Assembly (NCBI GenBank): GCA_021292105.1
Contig: CM037867.1
Coordinates: 16,878,928-16,942,927 of the forward strand
Source of the DNA: Anadara kagoshimensis
Taxonomy: Eukaryota > Mollusca > Bivalvia > Arcoida > Arcidae
Length of the DNA stretch: 64,000 bases
Direction of reading: 5' to 3'
Part shown: positions 55,911-64,000 of the stretch, in pieces
How the letters are laid out: every line of letters starts with the position of its first letter
How positions within the stretch are numbered: the first letter of the stretch is position 1
The notes under the pieces: model-generated
Database searches by the model: none
What the model was told of the DNA's origin: nothing
Seen by the model: only the letters and a program-made list of their open reading frames with translations
Translations under genes and position numbers: made by a program

Positions 55911-56183
55911 CTATAAAATAAACATTAAGAGAACCAGCCGTGGTATAACAAACAATATACCCATCGTTGTTCCGTTTTAATGACGTACTCCCTTGCTTAT
56001 CTTATGGCGTCACTCTAATAAAATCATTTATTTCATTGGAGGAAATCTCAAAAGCCGAAATGTTCGAATAGACCTTTTTGAAAATAGATAGTAAAATGTA
56101 CTTCCGAGGAAAGAGTTCGCAATCTTTATTTTAATCCTTTTTATCTGAGTCATGTTAGAATTGAAATGATCAATATTTACAAG

Positions 56184-56311
56184 TTGTACATCATCGAATA
56201 ATACACGGGCCGTCGTTAACATGAAGCGAATATATCACCGGGTGGCAAATCCACCTCGTGATATATTCTTCAGCATGCGAACTCCAGTCGTGTATTATTC
56301 GACGATATACC
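56184..56311. repeat. Fold-back repeat with 60-bp arms
   Basis: Left arm GTACATCATCGAATAATACACG ... GAATATATCACCGGGTGG and right arm CCACCTCGTGATATATTC ... CGTGTATTATTCGACGATAT are inverted relative to each other, about 75% paired, around the spacer CAAAT. Confidence 0.85.
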
Positions 56312-56350
56312 ACGGGTAGATGTTAATTATTTTTAATTATACCAGTTTTA

Positions 56351-56396
56351 ATTTTACAGCACTAGACGACGGCTTCGGAATACAATTCCTCATCAG
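56351..56396 (-). ncRNA. Degenerate hammerhead-like motif
   Basis: Minus strand: CTGATGA, a perfect 5-bp stem II with 3-nt loop (GGAAT TGT ATTCC), then GAAGCCGTCGTCTAGTGCTG and TAAAATTAAAACTG. The downstream half matches the unit at 22686-22710. GAA is followed by G instead of A and stem III is lost, so it is unlikely to cleave. Confidence 0.5.
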
Positions 56397-56417
56397 TTTA
56401 TTAACAATGTCAAATAA

Positions 56418-56525
56418 ATTAGGTGCTTAGACTTCCGGATTACCCTACCTCGCTTACCTGGTGAAAATTCATGTGTCTAACCAAACTTGTCAGTTCCAAT
56501 GATTAGTATATTTGTTGTTGATTTG
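56418..56525 (+). mobile_element. Solo Penelope-like tail
   Basis: AGGTGCTTAGACTTCCGGAT to AACTTGTCAGTTCCAATGAT and TTAGTATATTTGTTGTTGAT, with the TTTTTACTTTGC block deleted. Confidence 0.75.
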
Positions 56526-56559
56526 ATAAGAACCAGTGCATTTTTTGTATAAAAATCAC

Positions 56560-56895
56560 TATGGTAGAGCTTTTTCCACAGCGGGGACTTTGTACAATGA
56601 AGCAAGCTGCTTGCAGATAAATTGTTGACACAGAGATATTGCAAGCCCAGGCTTATCAAGTCACTTAAAAAGCTTTATGGCCATCATAAGAGTATTGTTG
56701 ATAGTTTGATATATCTGTGTCCAGGATTGCACCGGATATATTTGACGTCTTATAGTTCCATTTTCCTTTTAAACGATTCTGATTACACACGTGGCGTGTC
56801 TATCTAGCTAGCTAGGAGGCGCTCACCCTTCCGAGACACCCGGCCTCACTTCCCTGGTGAAAGTTCACATGTCTTAGCTATCTTGATAGTTGGAA
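56560..56895 (+). mobile_element. Penelope-like RT 3' copy
   Basis: CTATGGTAGAGCTTTTTCCA, TTGCAAGCCCAGGCTTATCA, TTTATGGCCATCATAAGAGT and CCGGCCTCACTTCCCTGG; the last 40 bp of the tail are missing. Confidence 0.8.
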
Positions 56896-57535
56896 GATGC
56901 ACATTTAACAACGATAAACAGATAATTCAAGTTCTTTGGAGATATGATGTTTACTTGAGCTCAGGTAGAAATGATGCTCGTTATATTTGCATTTTTTCAA
57001 AAATAATTTTGAATATAAGGTATTTATTTAATAATGGGTATTATTTCTGGGGGGAATAGACACTACTTTGATAAATACTTATTAAAAAGATACAAAACAT
57101 TAGTTTAGAATTTGTTATCACTTGTATAATCAGGATTATAATCTCAATTGTTACAATTATGTACATATAAATGATCCACAAGCTGTCTTAAACCTGAAAA
57201 AATTACATCTTATTGACCAATGGCGAACTTTAAATTAAGAATCCAAAATATACATGTGTAAAGAAAAATCTTATCAAAAACGCAAGACTTGATTTTTCTT
57301 ATGTTAAATAACTAATGTCTACTAATGAAAAAAAAACCAGAAATTCTGCTAGCTTACGGAACTGATCATTAATGCATTTTGCTAACCTAAAAATAATACA
57401 TGAATCAAAACAAGAAGATGCAGCTTTACCCTATAATAAACGTAAAATTGAGGAAATATCTCTATACTATTTGCTTACAAGTAAATGATCAGCTATTTTT
57501 TAAGATTTGTTGTTTAAAATTCGGACTCTGACCCT
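56896..57535. other. AT-rich intron sequence
   Basis: No recognisable feature, although the right part may be upstream sequence of the L1-like relic. Confidence 0.4.
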
Positions 57536-57539
57536 TTTA

Positions 57540-58180
57540 TTTAGCAGTTTTAGACAGAAAATCTAGAAAAAAGAAAAAGTTACAGAGTAAAATAAAATTA
57601 TTACATGATAAATCACATGATTCTAATGATGCAATTGATGAACAATTACAACAATTATATAATAAATTAGAAGATATAAGAAAACAGTTCATGAAAGGTC
57701 TTATATTGAGGAGTAATTGTAAATGGGTTGAAAATAGATAAAAAAAACCAACAAAGTATTTCTTGATTTCAGAAAACGGAAAATACATTTACAAAAAATA
57801 TTACATAAATAATCAAAAGAAGATGGACATGATTTGACAGATCAAAAAGCAATCTTCAAAGAGATTGACTAATTTTATTTTTAACTATTCTCAAACAAGG
57901 AGGTTGATTTTACTGATGTTTATCTAGAGGAAATATTGCCAAATAAAGATGTACCAAAAATAGATGATACACTCAGATAACAAATTGAATAGCCCTTATG
58001 TTAAGGGAAACAAAAGAAATGAAATGAATTATAATTGGACACAATTTAATATGCAGATGATACTACAATCAATTTAAAAGGTTTGCAAAAATCCTTGAAA
58101 AAAACTTCAGATTTTTTACATCAATGTTCAAAATATTCCAGTTTATAACCAAATTATGATAAAACATTGTGATCTGTGTG
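57540..58180 (+). mobile_element. L1/Tx1-like non-LTR retrotransposon relic
   Basis: Plus-strand frames read AIDEQLQQLYNKLEDIRKQF, GLILRSNCKWVENR, KKPTKYFLISENGKYIYKK, then QMILQS-like sequence and ADDTTINLKGLQKSLKKTSD followed by FLHQCSKYSS. 'G-x-I-L-R-S...KW-x-E...KPTKYFL' and 'ADDT' are ORF2 reverse transcriptase landmarks of L1-type elements. The fingers and palm between them are deleted. Confidence 0.65.
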
Positions 58181-58439
58181 AAATTCAGTAACATGAACAT
58201 GTGGTCTTCGCATACATCTGTATCGCATTCAGAACACTTCCTGTCATCTGGTATGAACACTGTTATATTGATGACAGTATTAATGTCTATAAAAACTGAT
58301 TCCATTCATTTTTTTGTAATTTGAGGACTTCATATTATTACTCACATAACACAAACATAAATATTCAAGAAATTCAAATCATTAATAACTATGATAATCC
58401 AAGGGGATATTTCAAAACAACGATGCAAAACATTTCAAA

Positions 58440-58534
58440 TTTAATTAAATAAATAAATAAATAAACGAATAAATAAATTAATTAAAAAATAATTCATTCA
58501 TTAATTCATTAATCAATAAATAAGTAAATTATTT

Positions 58535-58574
<40 letters not shown>

Positions 58575-58620
58575 TTATTTATTATTTATTAAGAATAGTA
58601 CATTTATTATCATTTATTAT
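58440..58620. repeat. (AAAT)n and (TTTA)n tracts, inverted
   Basis: AAATAAATAAATAAACGAAT at about 58445 and TTATTTATTTATTTATTT at about 58535 face each other, about 60 bp apart. Confidence 0.92.
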
Positions 58621-58969
58621 TTACATTTCTTTCGCCATATTTACGTTAGGTCAGATTATGAGAAGTTTTAGCAGGTAGTATCTTACAGAGATGAGTTTCA
58701 CGTGAATCAGATGGGTTTTTGTTTACCTATAAGTTTTTTGTCTTTTTATGAAATATACTTTAAAATGTGTAATGATAAAATCAAGAAATAAGGAAAAATT
58801 AACTTATGTTTAATTTTTTATCTACAATTTCTTATAATTATAGAACTCATACATAGAAGCAGTAATATAATAGTCATTAATTCGTCACATAACCTAATTT
58901 GTATACCATTTGGCTATACTTTTTAAAAATACTTCTCATCATCAAGTCATTCATTTCCTAAGAGTTGGA

Positions 58970-59012
58970 TAACTACATTTTCGCGAGTTCAAGTCTCAAC
59001 GAGACCTGTGTA
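58970..59012 (+). other. tRNA box-B remnant
   Basis: GCGAGTTCAAGTCTCAACGA then GACC resembles the 3' half of the tRNA-Arg-like head at 33551. It precedes a palindromic array as at that locus. Confidence 0.4.
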
Positions 59013-59189
59013 TAGGTAAACTTTAATAAAAAACCTGACAATAAAATCAAATGAAATAGAAATAATTGACACACAAATAATCATGAATTAATTTTTTTTA
59101 ATAAAATAAAAACTTTATTCTGGTTAAAAAAAATTTATATCAAGAAATAAGAAAACAAACATTTGAAAAGTATTTTTAAAACAAAAAAA

Positions 59190-59350
59190 GTTTAAGGGGG
59201 CTTAAAATTGCTTATGAACAGCTTTTGGGCTACAAAAAAGCTCTTTAAGCCAAGTTTTAAGAAGGCGTATAGACTCCCTTTAAGCAACTTAAAGAGGGCT
59301 TAAAAAGACGAATAAGCCATAACAACACTATCTTTAAGCCCTCTTTAAGT
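59190..59350. repeat. Palindromic GGCTTAAAG array, locus 3
   Basis: Alternating GGCTTAAAA / TTTAAGCC units, for example CCCTTTAAGCAACTTAAAGAGGG. A variant of loci 1 and 2 with AAAG for ATAG. Confidence 0.8.
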
Positions 59351-60179
59351 TGGAAGACAGAATTTCCAGACACAAATAGTTCAAGATTACAAGCACGGGG
59401 ATGCAAAATATTACATATTGGTTCTATGTGAAATCTTTAAAACTTACTTGGATTAGAAAAAAATGAAATACCTCTATCTTCTACTAATAAAAACATGTAC
59501 TTTTTGAAAACACGTTTATTGAAGAAAATACCTTTTTACACTTTGGAGATTTATAAAAACGTTATTTTAAAATACCAATAATAAGTTTTGAAAAGAAACA
59601 TTGAACTGCATGTGTGAATTTACTAGCATTAGTCTATGAATCAAATACTTTCAAAAACTCACTATGGTATAACTCTAATATTCTTATAGATAAAAAACAA
59701 TCTTTGACAAGTCTTGGAATAATAAAGTGATAAGATATGTAAATGATTTGTTTCATTTAGATGATACATTTTAACCTATACAAGTTTTGCTTGAAATTTA
59801 ATTTTAATCCTTTTACGAACCAGTTTTATAGACTAAAATGCAATTTTAAACAAATGGAAACATTTACAAAACACTTACACCTACTTACAAATATCCCTTT
59901 ATCCAGAAAATGTAGCCGCCTTACTTAAACGAAAGAAGGAACTAAAGGAATTGATGGTAATTCATGTTACAACTGAATACTAAATCAAGAAAAAAAAGCA
60001 AATGAGAAATAGAATCAGATTTCCAAGCTTCTAAAAAATGGTGGCAAAAATCTGATTAAATCAGAAACAACCACTTTTTAATAAAAATAATAATAATAAA
60101 AGTATTGAGAATTCTACATTCAAGAAACATTAAGATTATCCTTTTATTTTGAATTTGAACAATTTTTAAGGCAATGGAG
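59351..60179. other. AT-rich sequence left of the longest RT copy
   Basis: Might hold the upstream part of the Penelope-like element (a run CAGAAAATGTAGCCGCCTTA at about 59906 is untypical of the background), but no motif is readable. Confidence 0.35.
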
Positions 60180-61130
60180 AATTTTTGAAAATCTTTTTGT
60201 TTTATCTTCATTCCAAACAAAAATATACTGAAGATACCATCAATAAAATGTTGGAGTTTTTGATAGATAACATATTTGTTGTGTTTGGTAATATAGTTTT
60301 TCAGCAAACAATCGGTATACCAATGGGTACAAACTGTGCACCATTGCTTGCTGATTTGTTTCTTTATTCTTACGAAGCAGAATTTATGCAGAACCTTGCT
60401 AAATCCGGAGAGAAAACTGTCGCCAAATCATTCAACTCAACATACAGATACATAGATGACGTTCTGTCTCTTAACAATCCTAAATTTGGAGACTATGTAA
60501 ATGTCATCTATCCTAGTGAGCTTGAAATAAAAGACACGACTGATTCCTCAAGTTCTGCTTCATATTTATACTTATACCTGAATTATGACGCACAAGAAAG
60601 GCTACATTTGAAACTTTATGACAAACGTGATGACTTCATTTTTTCTATTGTCAACTTTCCTTTTTTATGCAGCAATATACCTGCATCTCCTGCTTATGGT
60701 GTATTTGTTTCCCAATTAATACGCTATGGTAGAGCTTGTTCACACTACGGGGACTTTGTACAACGAAGTAGGCTGCTTGCAAATAAATTGTTGACTCAGG
60801 ATATTGCAAGCCTAGGCTTATCAAGGCCCTCAAAAAGTTTTATGGCCGTAATCACAGTATTGTTGATAAGTTTGATGTCTCTCTGTCCAGGATTGCCTTG
60901 GATATATTTGACGTCTCATAGTTCCATGTTCCTTTCACACAATTTTGATTACACACGTGACGGGTGTAGCTAGCTAAACAGAAGGTGCTTACCCTTCCGG
61001 AGCACCCGGCCTCACTTCCCTGGTGGATGTTCATGTGTCTAGCCTAACTTGTCAGTTCCAAAGTTTTTACTTTGCTTCTGGATTGTGATTCGGAAATGGA
61101 TGAGTATGTTTTTTTTTTTTATTCATAATC
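60180..61130 (+). mobile_element. Longest Penelope-like RT copy (IPMGTNCAP family)
   Basis: Contains the RT palm and thumb and the full 3' tail to GAAATGGATGAGTATG at about 61110. It is 5'-truncated like the others. Serves here as the reference for the family. Confidence 0.88.
60185..60973 (+). CDS. Penelope-like reverse transcriptase, C-terminal part
   Basis: A 262-codon open frame. RT motif B is at residues 43-60 (TIGIPMGTNCAPLLADLF) and the catalytic box at 88-93 (RYIDDV). Downstream are SELEIKDTTDSSSSASY, HLKLYDKRDDFIFSIVNFPF and SPAYGVFVSQLIRY. Motif B has the GxxMGTxxAPxxAxLF form of Penelope-like RTs. Compared with the copy at 55.25 kb, which reads LLTQGYCKPRLIKALKKFYG, one G is missing at about 60800, so the last 60 or so residues of this frame are out of register. 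No GIY-YIG domain follows; if this is one of the permuted groups with an N-terminal nuclease, it has been lost with the 5' end. Confidence 0.82.
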   Translation: MKIFLFYLHSKQKYTEDTINKMLEFLIDNIFVVFGNIVFQQTIGIPMGTNCAPLLADLFLYSYEAEFMQNLAKSGEKTVAKSFNSTYRYIDDVLSLNNPKFGDYVNVIYPSELEIKDTTDSSSSASYLYLYLNYDAQERLHLKLYDKRDDFIFSIVNFPFLCSNIPASPAYGVFVSQLIRYGRACSHYGDFVQRSRLLANKLLTQDIASLGLSRPSKSFMAVITVLLISLMSLCPGLPWIYLTSHSSMFLSHNFDYTRDGCS

Positions 61131-61497
61131 ATACGATAAAAATGTATTTTTGTAGTTGTATTTTTTAAAAAAAACTTTGTCAATTATATTAATAAATTTT
61201 AGTTTATTAGTTTTATCTAGATAATATTACACCTCTACAATCTATGATCTGCGATCAAAATATTAGGACATTCATTTATCTATTTTTGGTTTTTGTACTG
61301 GAATCAATGCCTGTAAGAATACTTTTCATTTTATCATGTGGACTAACCGTCAACTATCGATTATGTTGGGATTTTTAATCCTCGTTAACCTAAACCATCA
61401 TCACCATAAACTGTCTATTATTTAATGAATTAAAATTGAATTCTGTAATTTATTGGTCTAAAGAAGAACAATATTTTAAGTTAGAAAGAATACTTAC
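61131..61497. other. Gene A intron
   Basis: AT-rich, nothing recognised. Confidence 0.6.
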
Positions 61498-61674
61498 TTG
61501 CAAAATGTAACATTTTTCTATTCCGTAAAATCATCAACTGTGCGCCATCTTTTTCGCATGTTTCCGCAGCAAGAATCCAATTGTCCGTTAATGCTTCATC
61601 ATCATATAGCTTGTAGTACACATTTGTTAGTTCATCATACATGTAATCTGGCATTGGACAAGCTTGTTCTGAAG
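61498..61674 (-). CDS. Gene A exon: N-terminal half of CTLD-A
   Basis: Acceptor AAATTTATTTAG, donor TGCAA|GTAAGT, 177 nt. It encodes SEQACPMPDYMYDELTNVYY, KLYDDEALTDNWILAAETCE and KDGAQLMILRNRKMLHFA. Long-form lectin opening (C-P...YYKLY, W-x-x-A-x-x-C-x-x-D-G-A-x-L). The last base A and the TG of 55910 make an ATG Met codon, in phase. It enters in phase 1, so at least one upstream exon exists. Confidence 0.85.
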
Positions 61675-64000
61675 CTAAATAAATTTATTAGAAAAAAAGA
61701 AAAATTGATTTAAAAAAATTGATTTCTGTATTATATACTCGTACAATTGTTACTAAATATGTTTTAATTTTATATGGCGCTAGATTGTAGTGCAAGACCA
61801 ACATTGTGGAAATCAAAAACTCAAAATTATAATATTTTAAAATAATAAAAACGGACTGAGATATATTACATATTATACCAGATTTATTTGATTTCATCAA
61901 ATGAACTAATGGTAATACTTTGAACGATAAAGCATGCCTTAGTGATTTAAAGAATGTTTAAAATATTCAAATGAACAATGTTTAACTAACAATACTATAT
62001 ACTGCCTCCCTAGATAACGGTGTCCTCGAGGATATTCAGTGCACCAGGGAATACCAGCTCAGTGGTATTAATCATTATTAAACCTGTTTTATTATTGCAA
62101 CAAAAGCCAATTATTTGACCAATGGTCGAAGTATCATAGCCTCAAAAAGGTGTTATTTTTTGTAATTTTCCAATGGAAGAGGTCTTTTTTTTTTGTTTTA
62201 TTGGAATTATTGAATGACACTTGACATAAAGAAACAGGAAGCAAGTACTACAAAACGTGATAGGTAAACTTTTAAGAATGATATCTTTACCATTGGACGA
62301 GTCGTTGATGTAATTCCTAACTAGTAGATATTAAAAAACGAATGAAATACATGTACCTGTTCAATGTCATTGGGTCCAATATGCGTTATATTGTTTGCTC
62401 TTTCAACAAATTGTATTGCTTGTAATTTTAATTGTCAGTATTGGGCACTTCCTGTTGCTTGGCACATTGACATATTTTCATATAAGTGATATCGTTGATA
62501 AAGGAGGCGTTATGTCTTTCTTGATTTTTTTAATTCTAAAAAATCTTAAAGAGTTTATTTGAATAACAGATTTCTAAAACTTCTAGAAAAAATATATTTG
62601 GACACGGATTAGTATGTTTGATTTTATTATACATGAATGTTTTCGATGGCGTTTGTAAAAAGATGAGTTTTAGACATTATCCAAAGCAACTACTTTTTAC
62701 CTTGATCTGTATACACCTGTATATATCGATAACTTCACATAACTTTCAACATAGCTCGTCAAATTTGACCCTGCCGGTTGACCTTTAATTTGAATCAGGA
62801 AAGATGGATTATATATCTAAAGGAATCTATAAAAATGTCGCCAACAGCAATAGACAGGTGTCTTAAATGATATACAAGAAAGTTGGCCGCTGTAATTAAG
62901 GTCTCACAATCTATATTCCGAACGTTGTGGTTCAGATCACAAGCTTAAGCAGTATAAATGGAAAATTCTGCATTTAATTTGGGTTTTATTTAAATAATTA
63001 TATATATTTATTATAATTTTTGTTAAGATGTCTGCACTTCTCTTAAAAAAACTAACAATATTGCAAATAATGTTTCTAGCATCTTTCGATCATTTAGATA
63101 TTAAATTGCGTATACTCTTAGACATGTTTTGAATCATTAAAATTTTATAATGAACTGTAAAACATAAAACGACGCGTGGGTTTTTCACGTGTGAATGAGC
63201 CACAAGAAATTCAAGTAATTTTTTTTATAAAATTGAAAAAAAAATAAGATTCGAACAGTTGACCCAGTAACCAACTTAATAATCGGAGGCAATCGACACC
63301 CCAATACTAAAGTCGGTTTACATTTATCTTAATAAAATTCTGCACCAATGTACGTAAAGTAAGTGATAATAAACTATTAGATGTTTGCAAATGTGTTGCG
63401 AATAAAGTTATATGAGTTCTATTGGATAAGTATTTATGCAGAGCAGATGCATGAGACAAAAAGTACTGTAATAAAAAAAAATAGGATTAAACTAAGCAAT
63501 CAGAATTTCAGTCAATGACACAAATGCATCGACAACCTTAACCAGTAACAAGAAAGAAGAATTTATTATTACAAACGTGCTTAAAAACTTTGTATAGATA
63601 TTAATAAAATTAGAAACCCACAAACACACAATATGACCGATGTTTTTTATGGTAATCATTTTATGTACATAAATGCATTGAAAGTTTCTACCAAGATTAA
63701 CATACTGTGTCGGCTTTTACTGACATTTTATCATTTTGATCAACCATCTCAAAAACGTCAAATGATATGGACAAAATGTATAGTGTGGTGTGACATGTCG
63801 GAAAAATAGCTTCCGTAGGATTTGTTTGCTAATTTTGTTGTTGTGAGTTTGCTGTGGTATGTGGTTAAGATATTGGAAAAAGTATGGTTCATATTTTCCC
63901 ACCCCTATAGGCCTGTTTATTGACACCTAAAATGTCATATCTAAAAAGAATATTCGCAACACATTTTGTGTATTATGACATGTGATTATGTAGATTGTTA
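61675..64000. other. Probable upstream intron of gene A
   Basis: AT-rich. A 40-bp Penelope-like tail scrap (TTTGGACACGGATTAGTATG then TTTGATTTTAT) is at about 62588-62630. GGTGTCCTCGAGGATATTCA at about 62018 is a short GC-richer spot I cannot assign. No exon found. Confidence 0.45.

Larger units (their letters stand above)
28418..61674 (-). other. Gene model A: CTLD - CTLD - YWTD - EGF - YWTD receptor
   Basis: Twelve minus-strand exons (61498-61674, 55632-55910, 51404-51574, 42335-42601, 41211-41603, 40223-40817, 39458-39559, 37982-38119, 37465-37665, 36776-36974, 34813-35087, 28418-28555) have usable splice sites and agreeing phases, apart from the unresolved 3' end of 40223-40817. The 5' end lies beyond 61674, probably outside the window. 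The chain predicts an extracellular multi-domain protein. The next minus-strand gene sequence is the LDLa-LRR-7TM receptor at 26603-24191, so gene A could be its ectodomain; the linking exon was not found. Introns are large and full of sense-opposed retroelement copies. Confidence 0.62.

Noticed and set aside
58069..58305. Minus-strand 78-codon ORF
   Set aside because: Opposite strand of the L1-like ADDT segment.
60651..61034. Minus-strand ORFs over the RT tail (also at 4061, 43252, 55313)
   Set aside because: The same antisense frame recurs in every copy because the element is repeated; it is not a host gene family.

Overview
The window looks like gene-poor animal DNA, most likely from a mollusc and probably a bivalve. 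It is AT-rich, its genes are split into short exons with consensus GT/AG borders, and introns are packed with transposon debris, microsatellites and tRNA-derived SINEs. The receptor and lectin families present (C-type lectin, YWTD/LDLR class B, GRL101-type LDLa-LRR-7TM receptor) are expanded in molluscs. No bacterial-style operon, rRNA or CRISPR array was seen. The organism is an inference from families, not from a marker gene.

All cellular coding sequence I can support is on the minus strand, so the genes read from high to low coordinates. Gene A (61674 down to 28418, upstream exons probably beyond the window) encodes two C-type lectin domains, a YWTD beta-propeller, EGF-like modules and a second YWTD propeller; exon phases agree at nearly every junction. 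Below it, 26603-24191, is a GRL101-like receptor: LDLa and leucine-rich segments broken by frameshifts, then an open seven-helix exon and a separate TM7 exon. It may be a separate gene or the 3' end of gene A. Gene B (23675 down to 9202) has a membrane or signal segment, a coiled-coil stalk and two C-type lectin domains; all its exon phases match. Its second lectin domain has lost both cysteines of one canonical disulfide.

Most of the remainder is mobile DNA. One Penelope-like reverse transcriptase family (motif IGIPMGTNCAP) is present as many 5'-truncated copies sharing one 3' tail, from 3.7 kb to 62.6 kb. A different Penelope element with a C-terminal GIY-YIG nuclease lies at 15.65-18.17 kb, an L1/Tx1-like relic at 57.5-58.2 kb, a mariner fragment at 35.2 kb, and a tyrosine-recombinase-type and SGNH-hydrolase pair at the left edge. 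A 5-kb element at 45.05-50.12 kb has long terminal inverted repeats made of tandem subunits and broken ORFs whose acidic motifs resemble FEN/XPG-type PIN nucleases; it is the best candidate here for an undescribed transposon group. Other structure includes a hammerhead-ribozyme core in a 90-bp tandem unit (22.7 kb), a 66-bp (22-codon) repeat array inside a gene B intron, a near-perfect 154-bp palindrome (53.6 kb), fold-back repeats, and a composite family joining a tRNA-Arg-like head to AAAT repeats and palindromic GGCTTATAG arrays.
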